This document shows positions 9,279-18,463 of a stretch of 64,000 nt of DNA, in pieces. A program made the position numbers and the translations under genes. Below the pieces are notes generated by a model. The model saw nothing but the letters and a program-made list of their open reading frames with translations. It was not told the origin of the DNA and did not search any database. The DNA comes from Bifidobacterium asteroides (lineage in GTDB: Bacteria; Actinomycetota; Actinomycetes; Actinomycetales; Bifidobacteriaceae): assembly GCF_030758775.1 (NCBI RefSeq), contig NZ_CP132384.1, forward strand, positions 1,984,001 to 2,048,000. Direction: 5' to 3'. Position 1 is the stretch's first letter. Every line of letters begins with the position of its first letter.

Positions 9279-10568
9279 ATGGCCAAAAGCAAGATGACTG
9301 TAGCCGAGATGATCGGGCTCTTCCTCACCCCTGACGCGCCTGTGCAGGTGACCGCCTTCGATGGGTCGGTCTTCGGGCAGGACCAAGCGCCGCTGCATCT
9401 GGAAGTCAAGAATTCCCGTGCCATGTACTACATCACGGAAAATCCCAACGACCTGGGTCTGGCCCGGGCCTACCTGCAGGGCGATCTGGATTCTCCCGAG
9501 CTGCTGCCAGGCAACCCCTACCAGGTTCTCAAGGAATTGATGGGCCTCAAGCACTTCGTCAAGCATCCCAGCAAGATGGAGCTGGCCCGGGCAGCTGCGG
9601 CCGTCTTCTCACACGGGGTGCGCGTACCCGAGCCGCCGGCCATCGAAGGGCCCTCCCTGGCCAAGCGACTGACTGAGGGCATCCGTCCCCACACCCGCCG
9701 GGGCGACGCAGCCACCGTCAGCTACCACTACGACCAGTCCAACGACTTCTACCGGCTCTTCCTGGGCTCCTCCATGACCTACACCTGCGCCGTCTTCGAG
9801 AAGGAGGACGACAGCCTGGAGGACGCTCAGTGGCACAAGCTCAACATGGTCCTGGACAAGATGCACCTGAACAAGGGCGACCGTCTGCTGGACGTGGGCT
9901 GCGGCTGGGGCTCCATGGAGATCGCGGCCGCCCGCCGCGGCATTCACGTCATCGGCGTGACTCTAGCTGAGGAGCAGGTCGAGTGGGCTCAGAACTGGAT
10001 TCGTCAGGAGGGCCTGCAGGATCTGGCCGAGGTCAGGCTGATGGACTACCGCGACGTGCCCGAGTCCGGATTCGATGGAATCTGCTCCATCGGCATGATG
10101 GAGCATGTGGGCTACAAGCAGTACCCCTCCTACTTCAAGGAGATGATGGACAAGCTGCGTCCGGGCGGCATCCTGCTCAACCACCAGATCACCCGCACCA
10201 ACTCCCATGACCACAAGCGGGCCGGCGGCTTCATCGACCGCTACATCTTCCCCGACGGCGAGCTGGCCAGCCCGGCCGAGATCGAACTGGCCATCCAGGA
10301 CACCGGCTTCGAGGTCATCACCCAGGAGAACCTGCGCCAGCACTATGCGCTGACCCTCAAGCACTGGACTGAGAACCTCCAGGAGCACTGGGGCCAGGCC
10401 AAGCCCATGGTGGGCGAGCCCAAGGCGCGTCTCTGGGGCCTGTACATGGCCGGCGCGCGGCTCAACTTCGAGCTCGACAACATTCAAATACACCAGTTCC
10501 AGTGCATCAAGCCCGATCCCGAGACCGGCACGGACACCTACCCGCTGCGTCCTTGGTGGGATCGCTAG
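9279..10568 (+). CDS. cfa: Cyclopropane-fatty-acyl-phospholipid synthase family methyltransferase
   Basis: A 429-residue SAM-dependent enzyme that would transfer a methylene group to unsaturated acyl chains of membrane phospholipids. An N-terminal SCP2-like region (residues ~20-110) is followed by the catalytic domain. It has YHYDQSNDFYRLFLGSSMTYTCA (C170 equivalent to the Cfa active-site Cys), the SAM loop LDVGCGWG at 204-211, and GMMEHVGYKQYPSYF. The start ATG at 9279 follows AAGGGGG; an in-frame ATG at 9216 lacks a ribosome site. It is monocistronic and closed by a strong terminator. Confidence 0.9.
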   Translation: MAKSKMTVAEMIGLFLTPDAPVQVTAFDGSVFGQDQAPLHLEVKNSRAMYYITENPNDLGLARAYLQGDLDSPELLPGNPYQVLKELMGLKHFVKHPSKMELARAAAAVFSHGVRVPEPPAIEGPSLAKRLTEGIRPHTRRGDAATVSYHYDQSNDFYRLFLGSSMTYTCAVFEKEDDSLEDAQWHKLNMVLDKMHLNKGDRLLDVGCGWGSMEIAAARRGIHVIGVTLAEEQVEWAQNWIRQEGLQDLAEVRLMDYRDVPESGFDGICSIGMMEHVGYKQYPSYFKEMMDKLRPGGILLNHQITRTNSHDHKRAGGFIDRYIFPDGELASPAEIELAIQDTGFEVITQENLRQHYALTLKHWTENLQEHWGQAKPMVGEPKARLWGLYMAGARLNFELDNIQIHQFQCIKPDPETGTDTYPLRPWWDR

Positions 10569-10580
10569 TTGATCTGAAGA

Positions 10581-10612
10581 AAAGGGGCGAGGAATCGAAT
10601 CCTCGCCCCTTT
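10581..10612. terminator. Bidirectional rho-independent terminator
   Basis: A 13-bp stem, AAAGGGGCGAGGA at 10581-10593 and TCCTCGCCCCTTT at 10600-10612, has a 6-nt loop. T-runs follow on the plus strand (10610-10614) and the matching A-run lies upstream. It sits between the convergent cfa gene and the iron operon and can stop both. Confidence 0.92.
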
Positions 10613-10641
10613 TTGTCTCTGCCACCCGTGCAGCCCGGTTC

Positions 10642-11193
10642 TCAGGAAGACCTGTCCGCCGAAGCCTCCAGCCGAGCCAGGTCCAGGGCCTTGTTGAAGG
10701 CGTCCGAGGTCCAGCTGGCCCCGGCCACCTTCTCCACCTTGAGGTCTTTGAGCGGACGCCCTTGGACCACACCGGGCACAGCCCGGGCGAAGCGTTCCAT
10801 GTGACCGCGTGAAATGGGCGAGTCCGAATGCCCCTGGACCTGGACCCGGCTCACCTGCCCTCCCGACAGATCCAGATCCACATCGATGGTGTCGGCCCCG
10901 TCACGCCCGTACTTGCCCGTCAGAGCGTAGGTGCCGTCATGATAGTTGCCCGTGTCGGCCGGAGCGGCCGGCAACCCATCACGCGAGACGGCCGTAGGCT
11001 TGCCCTCGCCCGCCGCGCCGGGTCCTTCCGCTGACCCTGGAGCAGAGCTGGACTCTGCGCCTGACCCGGCGAACTCGTCGTCCATGGGCTTGGCCTGCTG
11101 GCTTCCGCAGCCGCCCAAAAGAGAGCCCACCGCCACCAGGGTCGCCAATGTTGCCGAGGCCGTGGCCAGTCCCCGAGACTTGCTTTTAGCCAT
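10642..11193 (-). CDS. FMN-binding domain lipoprotein (last gene of iron operon)
   Basis: A 183-residue surface lipoprotein. The start is ATG 11193 with GGAGGG upstream. The lipobox is LGGC (Cys29), followed by an Ala/Ser/Gly-rich linker (30-80). The FMN-binding domain starts at GTYALTGKYGRDG and ends with VAGASWTSDAFNKAL. That motif resembles the flavinylation motif of ApbE targets, where T162 would carry FMN. By position it matches sifE of the B. breve bfeUO-sifABCDE locus. Likely role: electron transfer or reduction linked to iron uptake (inference). It follows the ATPase gene by one base. An ApbE-type transferase lies at 50463-51431. Confidence 0.85.
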   Translation of the reverse strand: MAKSKSRGLATASATLATLVAVGSLLGGCGSQQAKPMDDEFAGSGAESSSAPGSAEGPGAAGEGKPTAVSRDGLPAAPADTGNYHDGTYALTGKYGRDGADTIDVDLDLSGGQVSRVQVQGHSDSPISRGHMERFARAVPGVVQGRPLKDLKVEKVAGASWTSDAFNKALDLARLEASADRSS

Positions 11194-11194
11194 T

Positions 11195-12064
11195 TCAACG
11201 CCCTCCTTCTGCATCAGCAGCCGATCCCGGCAGGGTGCCGCCGGTCTTGGCCGTCTTGGTGGGGTCGTGGAAGCCCACCGGAATATCCTGGTCCCCGGAA
11301 TCGCCAGGAGCTCCACTGAAGGCCGGCCGACCTCCGGCTGCCAGGTAGGCCCGCTTGGCCTCCTCATCATTCCACTGCTCGCCGGCCAGCACACCGTGGT
11401 TGAGCATGATCTCCCGCTGAGCGCAGGAGGCCACCAGGGCATCGTGGGTGACCACAATCAGGGAGGTTCCCTGGTCATGCAATTGCCGGAAGAGGTCCAG
11501 CACGATCCTCTCATTGGCCTCGTCCAGGTTGCCAGTGGGCTCGTCAGCAAGGATCAGCTTGGGCTCATTGATCAGCGCCCGGGCCACGCAGACCCGCTGC
11601 TGCTCGCCGCCCGAAAGCTGGCTGGGCAGATGGCGGGCTCGATCCGCCAGGCCCACCCGGTCCAGGGCCTTCATGGCCTGGTCCTCGTCCACCACTGAAT
11701 GGTAGTACTGGGCCACCATGACGTTCTCCAGGGCGGTCAGATGCGGGACCAGGTAGAACTTCTGGAAGACCAGGCCGATCACGTTCTTGCGCACATCGGC
11801 CAGCTGGGACTGACTCAGATCCTCCAACGGCCGCCCCTGCAGGCGGACCGAGCCACGGCTGGGTGTGTCCATGCAGCCCAGAATGTTCATCAGGGTTGTC
11901 TTGCCTGAGCCGGAGGACCCCACCACGGCCAGCCACTGACCTTGCGGGACGCTCAGATTCAGGTCGTCCAAAGCATGCAGATCGCCGTAGATCTTGGATA
12001 CATGGTCCAGATCCAGCAGCATGCCGCCGCCCGATTGGCCCTCGCTCGCCTTTGCCTGCGTCAT
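11195..12064 (-). CDS. ABC transporter ATPase, LolD/MacB type (iron operon)
   Basis: A 289-residue cytoplasmic ATPase. It has Walker [10 protein letters not shown], the Q-loop region [13 protein letters not shown], the signature LSGGEQQR, Walker [16 protein letters not shown], and the switch His in VVTHD. The [13 protein letters not shown]-type spacing is typical of LolD/MacB exporters and mechanotransmission systems. After residue ~220 there is an unusual hydrophilic tail rich in Gly/Asp. ATG 12064 was chosen because GGAGG lies seven bases upstream; ATG 12070 is too close to that site. It should drive the two FtsX/MacB-type permeases upstream. By position it corresponds to SifD. Confidence 0.9.
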   Translation of the reverse strand: MTQAKASEGQSGGGMLLDLDHVSKIYGDLHALDDLNLSVPQGQWLAVVGSSGSGKTTLMNILGCMDTPSRGSVRLQGRPLEDLSQSQLADVRKNVIGLVFQKFYLVPHLTALENVMVAQYYHSVVDEDQAMKALDRVGLADRARHLPSQLSGGEQQRVCVARALINEPKLILADEPTGNLDEANERIVLDLFRQLHDQGTSLIVVTHDALVASCAQREIMLNHGVLAGEQWNDEEAKRAYLAAGGRPAFSGAPGDSGDQDIPVGFHDPTKTAKTGGTLPGSAADAEGGR

Positions 12065-12066
12065 TG

Positions 12067-13260
12067 TCATTCCTCCCTCAAAACCAGAGCCGGGTCGATA
12101 CGCGAAGCCCGGAGGACCGGCCGGATGGATGCGATCATGGATATGGCCACGCTCAGCAGGACCGTGCCCAGGGCCAGCCACCAGTTGAAGCCCAGCGGCC
12201 GCTGGAAGACGGACAGGCAGAGCAGCCGGGCGAAGCCATAGCCCAGAGCGGTGCCGATCAGGCCTCCTGCCAATCCGTAGCAGGCCGACTCAGCCAGAAA
12301 CTCCATGGCTATCCCCCGCGAGGAGGCGCCCAGAGCCTTGCGCAGGCCGATCTCGCTACGCCGCTGGGAGACGATGGAGGCCATGGTGGTCCCCACGCCC
12401 ACAAAGGTCAGGACCAGCACCACCACCGAAACCAGCCAGAAGAGCGACTGGAGCATGGCGATGGTGTGGCTGTCGCCCGCTGTGATCCTGGTGACCGGCC
12501 GGGCCTTGACCCCCATGGAGGTCATGTCGTTGATGCTGGCAGCGATGGTCTTCAGCCCAGAAGTCATGGTGTTGACCGAGTATTCGATGACATCGGTACC
12601 CCGCTTGGCCCCGGTCAGGAGCTCCAGGTCAGCCAGGTCGGCGTAAATGATCCGATCTTCAGAACCGCCAGTATCGACAATGCCTCCCACACGAAAGTCA
12701 CGACCCTGCCCCCCGGTCTTGCCTGTGGCGGTGACCTTTCCAGCGGGGTAACCAATAGTTATCTGCTTACCGGTGGTCAGCCCCAGTGAATCTGCCAGAT
12801 CCCGCCCTACCATGACCGAACCGGACTGTGGCCAGGATCCCTCAACACTCCAGTGACGGTTGAGCTGACGCACCTGGTCGGGGTGGATGCCGGCCATCTC
12901 GCGGGCCCCGGCATTGACCTGCACCGTCTCATATCGATAGGTGGCGTACCGCGCCGGGGCCTTGGCAGTCACCATGTGGGTGGTGTGGTCCACCATGCTC
13001 TGCTCGATGCCGGAGCCGGACCGATTGCCTCCCTGAATGGGCGAGACAACCAGGTTGGCCCCGTAGGAGCGCATCTCCTGGTTGATCTGCCTGGGGGCTT
13101 CGATGCAGACCGCCGCCAGGCAGAAAAGGGTGGCCGCACCCACCAAGGAGGCCACCACGGCCATCAGGGCCCGGCCCCTACGGCGGAAGACGGCCCCGAA
13201 GAGCATGGTCAGGAACATACGAGTGTTGGTCATATGGCTTGTATGGCGATCAGCGGCCAT
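12067..13260 (-). CDS. FtsX/MacB-type ABC permease (iron operon)
   Basis: A 397-residue permease with TM1 near residues 30-52. A large extracytoplasmic MacB-like domain follows (~60-245), then three C-terminal TMs. The intracellular loop is the FtsX-type SQRRSEIGLRKALGAS. It has GGAGG six bases before its ATG and overlaps the preceding permease by 11 bp. The two permeases probably form a heterodimer. In the related Campylobacter and Yersinia P19/FTR1 loci, such permeases act with the iron proteins by an unresolved mechanism. Confidence 0.88.
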   Translation of the reverse strand: MAADRHTSHMTNTRMFLTMLFGAVFRRRGRALMAVVASLVGAATLFCLAAVCIEAPRQINQEMRSYGANLVVSPIQGGNRSGSGIEQSMVDHTTHMVTAKAPARYATYRYETVQVNAGAREMAGIHPDQVRQLNRHWSVEGSWPQSGSVMVGRDLADSLGLTTGKQITIGYPAGKVTATGKTGGQGRDFRVGGIVDTGGSEDRIIYADLADLELLTGAKRGTDVIEYSVNTMTSGLKTIAASINDMTSMGVKARPVTRITAGDSHTIAMLQSLFWLVSVVVLVLTFVGVGTTMASIVSQRRSEIGLRKALGASSRGIAMEFLAESACYGLAGGLIGTALGYGFARLLCLSVFQRPLGFNWWLALGTVLLSVAISMIASIRPVLRASRIDPALVLREE

Positions 13261-14560
13261 GAAGCACCTCCGCCGGCCGAAGCCGCAGAATCGATCTGAT
13301 GGACGAAATGGACGCCAGCAGCACGGTCAGGGCCAGCAGCACGAAGACCAGCACAAAGACCATGGGCCTCATGGTGATGCCCGAGCCGAAGACCACTCTG
13401 CCAACAATCTGTGCCACTCCGGAGCCCAGCAGGGCGCCGACCAGAGCCCCAGCCAAGGCGATCAGCGCCGTCTCGGCCAGCACCAGTCGGGACACGGCCC
13501 CGTCAGTGGCGCCCAAGGCCTTGAGCAGAGCGAACTCCGAGGACCTCTCGGATATGGAGGATGCCATCAGGTTGGCCACGGCGATGGCTGCCGCCAGCAG
13601 GCTGAGCACGGTCATCAGAATCATGACCGCCTGGGTCTTTTGCAGAACGTCGCCCTGCAGGGCTGCCACCTGTCTGACCTGCTTGGCCATGGACCCGGGT
13701 ATGGCCTCCTCGATCTGGTAGGCGATGGAGGACGGATAAGCCGTGCAGTACCAGGTCTCCCACTCGTCCTGGGAGAGGGCAGCAGGATTTCGTGCGGCCT
13801 TGCGGGCCAGGTCGTTCTCGGGCGTGGTCAGGGCCTTGACCTCCACCTGGTCGATCTGATCGGTCAGGCCGGACATCTCCTGCAACGGCTTGGTAGGCAG
13901 GTAGAGGGAGGAGGCATCAGCATCACCGGAATCGAAGATGCCCACAATGGTGACAGTCTGCTGTTTACCATCCAGACCCACCTTGACCTGGTCGCCAACT
14001 TGACGGCCACCCAGTCGTGCAGCCAGCTCCTTGCCCATCATGGCCTCAGACTTGCCGCCGGATACGGCCTCATCCTTGGGCCAGCGGCCTTGAACCTTCC
14101 ACCATGGTCGAAGACCTTTCAGGCCCGCGGTGCTGCTCTCACCGCTGTCGACCTTGACGGTCCGGCCGAACCAGGTGCCCACAAGGGGGGCGGCGGCCTG
14201 GTCCACAGTGCCGCGAAGGTCCAGGCGGGGGGCAAAGTCGGTGATGTTGTAGGCCCAAAAGATGGTCTTGATCTTGGGCACCTGGGACTCCTTGAGGAAG
14301 GCTGTCGGCGTTGACTCGTCGCCTGATGGGCCGCCCTCCTGGTCGCCGTAGAGGTCGGAGACCACGGCATCCGCCTTGGCCTGGACCGTGATGTTGGATC
14401 CATAAGTAGACAGCTCTGCGTTGAGCTTGTCGCCTACGTCGAAGACCACCCCCAGCATGGCCGTAGCCACGCAGGCAGACAGGCAGACCGTGACGGCGAT
14501 GAGCATTCTTCGCCCGAACTGGCGGCTGAATGACCGCAGCATCATTCGCATGAAGAACAT
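13250..14560 (-). CDS. FtsX/MacB-type ABC permease (iron operon)
   Basis: A 436-residue permease paralogous to its downstream partner. TM1 lies near residues 18-42. A large extracytoplasmic domain (~45-300) contains WWKVQGRWP and FDSGDADASSLYLP. Three C-terminal TMs follow, with the loop SERSSEFALLKALGATDG. The start has AAGGAG eight bases upstream. It ends inside the next gene. It belongs to the five-gene accessory block following FTR1 and P19, as in the B. breve sif genes. Confidence 0.88.
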   Translation of the reverse strand: MFFMRMMLRSFSRQFGRRMLIAVTVCLSACVATAMLGVVFDVGDKLNAELSTYGSNITVQAKADAVVSDLYGDQEGGPSGDESTPTAFLKESQVPKIKTIFWAYNITDFAPRLDLRGTVDQAAAPLVGTWFGRTVKVDSGESSTAGLKGLRPWWKVQGRWPKDEAVSGGKSEAMMGKELAARLGGRQVGDQVKVGLDGKQQTVTIVGIFDSGDADASSLYLPTKPLQEMSGLTDQIDQVEVKALTTPENDLARKAARNPAALSQDEWETWYCTAYPSSIAYQIEEAIPGSMAKQVRQVAALQGDVLQKTQAVMILMTVLSLLAAAIAVANLMASSISERSSEFALLKALGATDGAVSRLVLAETALIALAGALVGALLGSGVAQIVGRVVFGSGITMRPMVFVLVFVLLALTVLLASISSIRSILRLRPAEVLHGR

Positions 14561-14581
14561 ACCAACCGCTCCTTCCCTTTT

Positions 14582-15856
14582 TCAGCTCTTAAAGTGCGAG
14601 GACAGGGCATCCAGGTCGGCGGTGCTGATCAGTATGGCGCCCCGGCCGGTTTTGTAGGGCAGGGGGACGGGATTACAGCCGCCCTTGAACCCGATGGTGG
14701 CCAGGTTGATGGCCACGTCGCACTTCTTGCAGATGATCTTGCCGTCTTTTTCGTAGTAGCCCGCATCCCCGCAGTTATCGCAGGCATCCAGCCCTACCCC
14801 GTAGGCCGCGCCATTCTTGCGGATGATGATGAAGCGCATCTCGGTGCCGTCCTTGGCCCGGTAGCTGAATCGATGCAGGTGGCCATCCTCCACCTGGGAG
14901 AAGCGAATGGTAGCCGTATCGGAGGTCAAGGAATACTTCTCCGGAGGCGAGAGCACAGGCACCTGGTGGGCCTGGGCCGTGCCCACGGTCAGGGCCAAGG
15001 TGACGCCGATCATGGCCACCAGGCTCCAGACCGCTGATGCCAGGGCCCTTCGACGGAAGGCCCGGTGGCTGCGGTCGTCGGCCGTGGAGGCTCCGGTCAC
15101 CGGCATGCGCCAGCCTGCGACCAGGCAGGCCAGGACTGGAATGATGAAGACCAGAACCTGGGCAAGCACCAGGATGAGGTCGGCGTTGTAACCCAGGGCC
15201 ATGACCCGGAAGGCCCAGCCATGCAGAAGAACCAGGCCGGTGGTCTGCATCAGGGCCACCAGGGCTACGCCGTGCCGGACCAGCAGCAGGACCACCATGA
15301 GCAGGGCGGCCAGACGGAAGGCTATTCGGGGGCAGGAGGTATGCATGGTCCTCAGAATTGCAGCCACTATCACAGCGGCAGCCAGGCCGAGCAGGAAGCC
15401 CAAGGCCCTCAGAAGCACGGCCGAGGTCATCACCGGCTCCCCCGGCTCTACAAAGGCCGTAAGCTGCAGGATGACATCGGGCAGGGCACGGAAGGTGGTC
15501 AGGGCTATGGCCAGGGCCGCCAGGGCGTTGACCAGATCCATGGCCCAGGGGCGGCGATGCCAGTCTGAAACCAGCCGGTCGGCGGCCAGCACCACCGCGA
15601 TGGCCGCCAGATCGGTCAGAACGCAGGCTACCAGGGTCGGGTAGTTGACCATGGTCCGCCGGTTGATGATCACGGTGGCGCGCAGGAGGGCGAAGACCAA
15701 CGCCCCCAGCACGCCGACCCCCAGACCGATCAGTCGCCAGGAGGAGGAACGGGGCCGATCGCGGCCCTCGCCCACCCCCAACAGCACACTGAAAACCATG
15801 ACCAGGAGGGCCGGGGCCAGCGTCCCCGGCAAGACCGTGACAAATTGCTCAAGCAT
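14582..15856 (-). CDS. DUF2318 multi-TM iron-sulfur/redox membrane protein
   Basis: A 424-residue protein with about eight TM helices (residues 8-245) and another near 275-295. An extracytoplasmic C-terminal domain contains C359-x2-C362, C376-x2-C379 and C394, in the order CDNCGDAGYYEKDG, ICKKCDVAIN and FKGGCNP. This is the DUF2318 domain of Cj1660-type proteins found beside P19 and FTR1. The cysteines probably bind a metal or Fe-S centre and pass electrons (inference). The ribosome site is weak, suggesting coupling to the P19 gene 13 bp upstream. By position it matches SifA. Confidence 0.88.
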   Translation of the reverse strand: MLEQFVTVLPGTLAPALLVMVFSVLLGVGEGRDRPRSSSWRLIGLGVGVLGALVFALLRATVIINRRTMVNYPTLVACVLTDLAAIAVVLAADRLVSDWHRRPWAMDLVNALAALAIALTTFRALPDVILQLTAFVEPGEPVMTSAVLLRALGFLLGLAAAVIVAAILRTMHTSCPRIAFRLAALLMVVLLLVRHGVALVALMQTTGLVLLHGWAFRVMALGYNADLILVLAQVLVFIIPVLACLVAGWRMPVTGASTADDRSHRAFRRRALASAVWSLVAMIGVTLALTVGTAQAHQVPVLSPPEKYSLTSDTATIRFSQVEDGHLHRFSYRAKDGTEMRFIIIRKNGAAYGVGLDACDNCGDAGYYEKDGKIICKKCDVAINLATIGFKGGCNPVPLPYKTGRGAILISTADLDALSSHFKS

Positions 15857-15869
15857 GGTGCATAGCAGC

Positions 15870-16493
15870 TTACCACTGGTGGGGCGTGTAGTCCCAGTCC
15901 CAGCTAACCACGATGGGCTCGGTCCAGAAGTGTCCCTTCACGCCGGTCTCCGGATCGACGTGCAGCATCCAGCCCTTCTTCTCCGGGGAGTCGATGGAAT
16001 AGGTCAGCTTGTAGGATCCAGCCTTCTCCATCTTGATATTGGCTCCGTAATGCGGGCCATCCGAGGCGTTCATCTGCATGAAGGTGCCGGACTGCTTGTC
16101 GTTGGGGTCATCCTTGTTCTGGATGGTGTAGTTGACGGTCAGATCCGGAACGAACTCCCCCTTGGCATAGCCCAGGTTGTTGTTGGGCAGGGCGTGGATA
16201 TCAGCCTCCAGGTGCAGGCTGGCATCCGCAGCCTTCAGCCCCATGGAGGCAGGCTCCATGTCGATGGGCTGGAAGAAGACCGTGCCGATGTTTAGAGGGC
16301 CCTTCTGCTGATCGTCGGGCGGGATGGGGATCTCTTCGAATCCGGCCCCCTTGCCCGCCGAGGACTGGGAGGCACCGGAAGCCTCAGGCGCGGGGGCCTC
16401 ACGGGTGCCTGACCCGCCGGAACCGCACCCCGCCAGGGCCAGGGTGCCTGAGAGCACCAGCGCGACCAGGGCGGTCAATTGTCTCTTCTTCAT
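15870..16493 (-). CDS. bfeO: P19/FetP-type iron-binding lipoprotein
   Basis: A 207-residue extracellular metal-binding protein that feeds the FTR1 permease. The lipoprotein signal has lipobox LAGC at residues 20-23, followed by a Pro/Ala/Ser linker. The P19 (Tp34-type) beta-sandwich carries candidate metal ligands M79 (PIDME), H94 and H100 (HLEADIH), H148 (GPHYG) and H178 (MLHVD). Its ATG overlaps the FTR1 stop by four bases (ATGA), so the two are translationally coupled. The symbol follows B. breve UCC2003 nomenclature, assigned by family and order. Confidence 0.87.
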   Translation of the reverse strand: MKKRQLTALVALVLSGTLALAGCGSGGSGTREAPAPEASGASQSSAGKGAGFEEIPIPPDDQQKGPLNIGTVFFQPIDMEPASMGLKAADASLHLEADIHALPNNNLGYAKGEFVPDLTVNYTIQNKDDPNDKQSGTFMQMNASDGPHYGANIKMEKAGSYKLTYSIDSPEKKGWMLHVDPETGVKGHFWTEPIVVSWDWDYTPHQW

Positions 16494-18304
16494 GATTGTC
16501 CTTCGCTCTTTGGTGTTTGCATGGATGCCGTGACCTCAGAGGGCACAGCCCCTTCGGCAGCCTGCTCGGTTTCCGCCTGGCGGGCGGTTGCCGACGTTGA
16601 CCTGCCGGAGTCCTGATTCGACTGCGCCTGCTCCTGCTTGTGCAGGCGGCGGGTCGACACAATTGCCAGCACGACCACGACCAGGGCCGCCAGGATCTGG
16701 GCGCCGATGGTCTGCGTGTATGGATACAGCCCGATCCAGTCGCTGGTGGGCACCCCGGGCAGATAGGTGGCCGGCACCAGGTCGCCCTCGATCAGGGCGT
16801 GAACCCCGCCCCCGGCGAAGATGACCACCATGACCGCCATGAGCAGGCTGGTGATGATGAAGAAGGGCCGGATGGGGATCTTGACCGAGGTGAAGCGGAT
16901 GAGCACGAAAACGATGACCAGGACCACGGCGGCGGCCGCAAAACCGGTCCAGATCTCCCGTGAGCCTCCAGGGGCCATGGCGAAGATGGCCTGGTAGAAC
17001 ATGACCGTCTCAGCCCCCTCGCGGAAGACCGCCAGGAAGGAAAGCAGGGCCAGGGAGATCACACTGCCCTTCGAGATAGCAGCCACCGTCCGGCTTTGAA
17101 TGTAGTGGTTCCAGGATTCCACAGAGGACTTGGACAGCATCCAGTTGCTGGTGTAGAGCAGCATGAGCATGGCCACCAGGGCCACCACGCCCTCCAGGAT
17201 CTCCTGCTGGGGACCGTTCCCGTTGAAGAGCAGAGTGAAGAGCAGGGCCACCAGCCCGCTGGCCACCAGACCTGCCGCAATGCCCCAGTAGATGTGCCGA
17301 ACCTTGTCTTTATGGCCGGACTTGACCAGGTAGGCGATGATGGCAGCCACCACCAGGATGGCCTCCAGCCCCTCCCGCAGCAGAACCACGAAGGCCTGGC
17401 CGAAGGCGGAGGTCAGGAAGGACGTCCACCCATTGACCTGGTCCGCGGCGCCTCCATCCAGAATGGCTGCATCCTCGATCAGCATGCTTTTCAGGTCGTT
17501 CACCAGGGTCTTGGCCGGCTTGCCCGCCACCATGGCCATCCGGGTCTCCTTGAACTGGTACTCGACCTGGGAGACCCTGTTGCCGCTGATGGCGTTCATG
17601 ACGTTCTTCTCAAAGCCCAGCTTTTCGTAGTACTGGTAATAGGCCTTGTTGACCAGGTCGGATCCCGCCTGGCCCTGTCCCTTGGATGCCTGGGCGAGCG
17701 CCTGATCCAGGATGGGCGTCATCTCGTGGGCCACCTGGGTCCAGGTTCGATTGCCCTTGCCGGTGTTCCGATGTTTCTTGGCTGCATCTAGCCGTCGACG
17801 GTCAGCCTTGATCTGCTCCTGCTGAGCCTTGGCATAGGCGCGGGGATTGGCCAGCCCCTGGGTGGCATCCAGCTGGGAGGCCACAGCAGCCAGATCGGCC
17901 TTGAGCTTTTCACTGCCCTGGATCAGGGCCTGCCCGGCATCCGGGGCGTAGGCCTGGCTCTGCAGGGCCTGGAACTGTCCGTCCAGAGCGTTGCGCCTGT
18001 CCTGCCCCAGGGTCGATTCCACGACCGAGACGAATCCTGAACCCACGTAGCCCACGTTGTAGGCCCCCATGAACTGCGAGGCCGCCCCGGCACGATCCCC
18101 CCGGGCATAGTCCTCACACCCTCTATCCAACTGATGGGATACTGAGCCTGCCACCTGGGCCCAGCTGTCATAATCCGTGGTTCCGCTCGCCGCCATGGCC
18201 GACTGCGGGGTCTGCAGGAACAGGAATATCAGAGCCAACAGCAGGCATGAGAGCAGGGAGCCAGCGGTCCTGGCCACTCGCGTCCTGCAGACCTGTGCAA
18301 CCAT
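16490..18304 (-). CDS. bfeU: FTR1-family iron permease with N-terminal extracytoplasmic domain
   Basis: A 604-residue membrane permease for iron. A signal sequence (residues ~12-38) is followed by a helical extracytoplasmic domain (~45-290) like that of FetM/EfeU-fusion types. Seven TM helices follow with the two FTR1 motifs REGLE (310-314) and REGAE (428-432), whose acidic residues form the transport path. A hydrophilic ~45-residue tail ends the protein. AAGGAGAT lies eight bases before the ATG. First gene of the seven-gene operon running to 10642. No DtxR/Fur box was recognised in 18305-18463. Confidence 0.92.
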   Translation of the reverse strand: MVAQVCRTRVARTAGSLLSCLLLALIFLFLQTPQSAMAASGTTDYDSWAQVAGSVSHQLDRGCEDYARGDRAGAASQFMGAYNVGYVGSGFVSVVESTLGQDRRNALDGQFQALQSQAYAPDAGQALIQGSEKLKADLAAVASQLDATQGLANPRAYAKAQQEQIKADRRRLDAAKKHRNTGKGNRTWTQVAHEMTPILDQALAQASKGQGQAGSDLVNKAYYQYYEKLGFEKNVMNAISGNRVSQVEYQFKETRMAMVAGKPAKTLVNDLKSMLIEDAAILDGGAADQVNGWTSFLTSAFGQAFVVLLREGLEAILVVAAIIAYLVKSGHKDKVRHIYWGIAAGLVASGLVALLFTLLFNGNGPQQEILEGVVALVAMLMLLYTSNWMLSKSSVESWNHYIQSRTVAAISKGSVISLALLSFLAVFREGAETVMFYQAIFAMAPGGSREIWTGFAAAAVVLVIVFVLIRFTSVKIPIRPFFIITSLLMAVMVVIFAGGGVHALIEGDLVPATYLPGVPTSDWIGLYPYTQTIGAQILAALVVVVLAIVSTRRLHKQEQAQSNQDSGRSTSATARQAETEQAAEGAVPSEVTASMQTPKSEGQS

Positions 18305-18414
18305 GGGCGATGATCTCCTTCGTCAGTCCCTCGTTATCAAGCCTGCGAGAAACGAAGGCCGATTTGACAAGTACCGAAAATCAATCTAGCCCAAGCACAA
18401 GCGGAAAAACAGAC

Positions 18415-18443
18415 TTGTTTATAGTGTTTTGAGGCCATATAAT
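18415..18443 (+). promoter_or_regulatory. Consensus-like sigma-70 promoter on the plus strand
   Basis: TTGTTT at 18415-18420, an exact 17-bp spacer, and TATAAT at 18438-18443. It points into the 3' end of the oppositely oriented amino-acid permease gene, where no plus-strand gene is visible. If active it would make an antisense or intergenic transcript. Confidence 0.4.
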
Positions 18444-18463
18444 GCGCCCACGCTCGCAGACGG

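Noticed and set aside
10581-10612. Possible tRNA T-arm (GAGGA-ATCGAA-TCCTC)
   Set aside because: The loop is six, not seven bases, no acceptor or anticodon arms exist around it, and it forms a full terminator with T-run.
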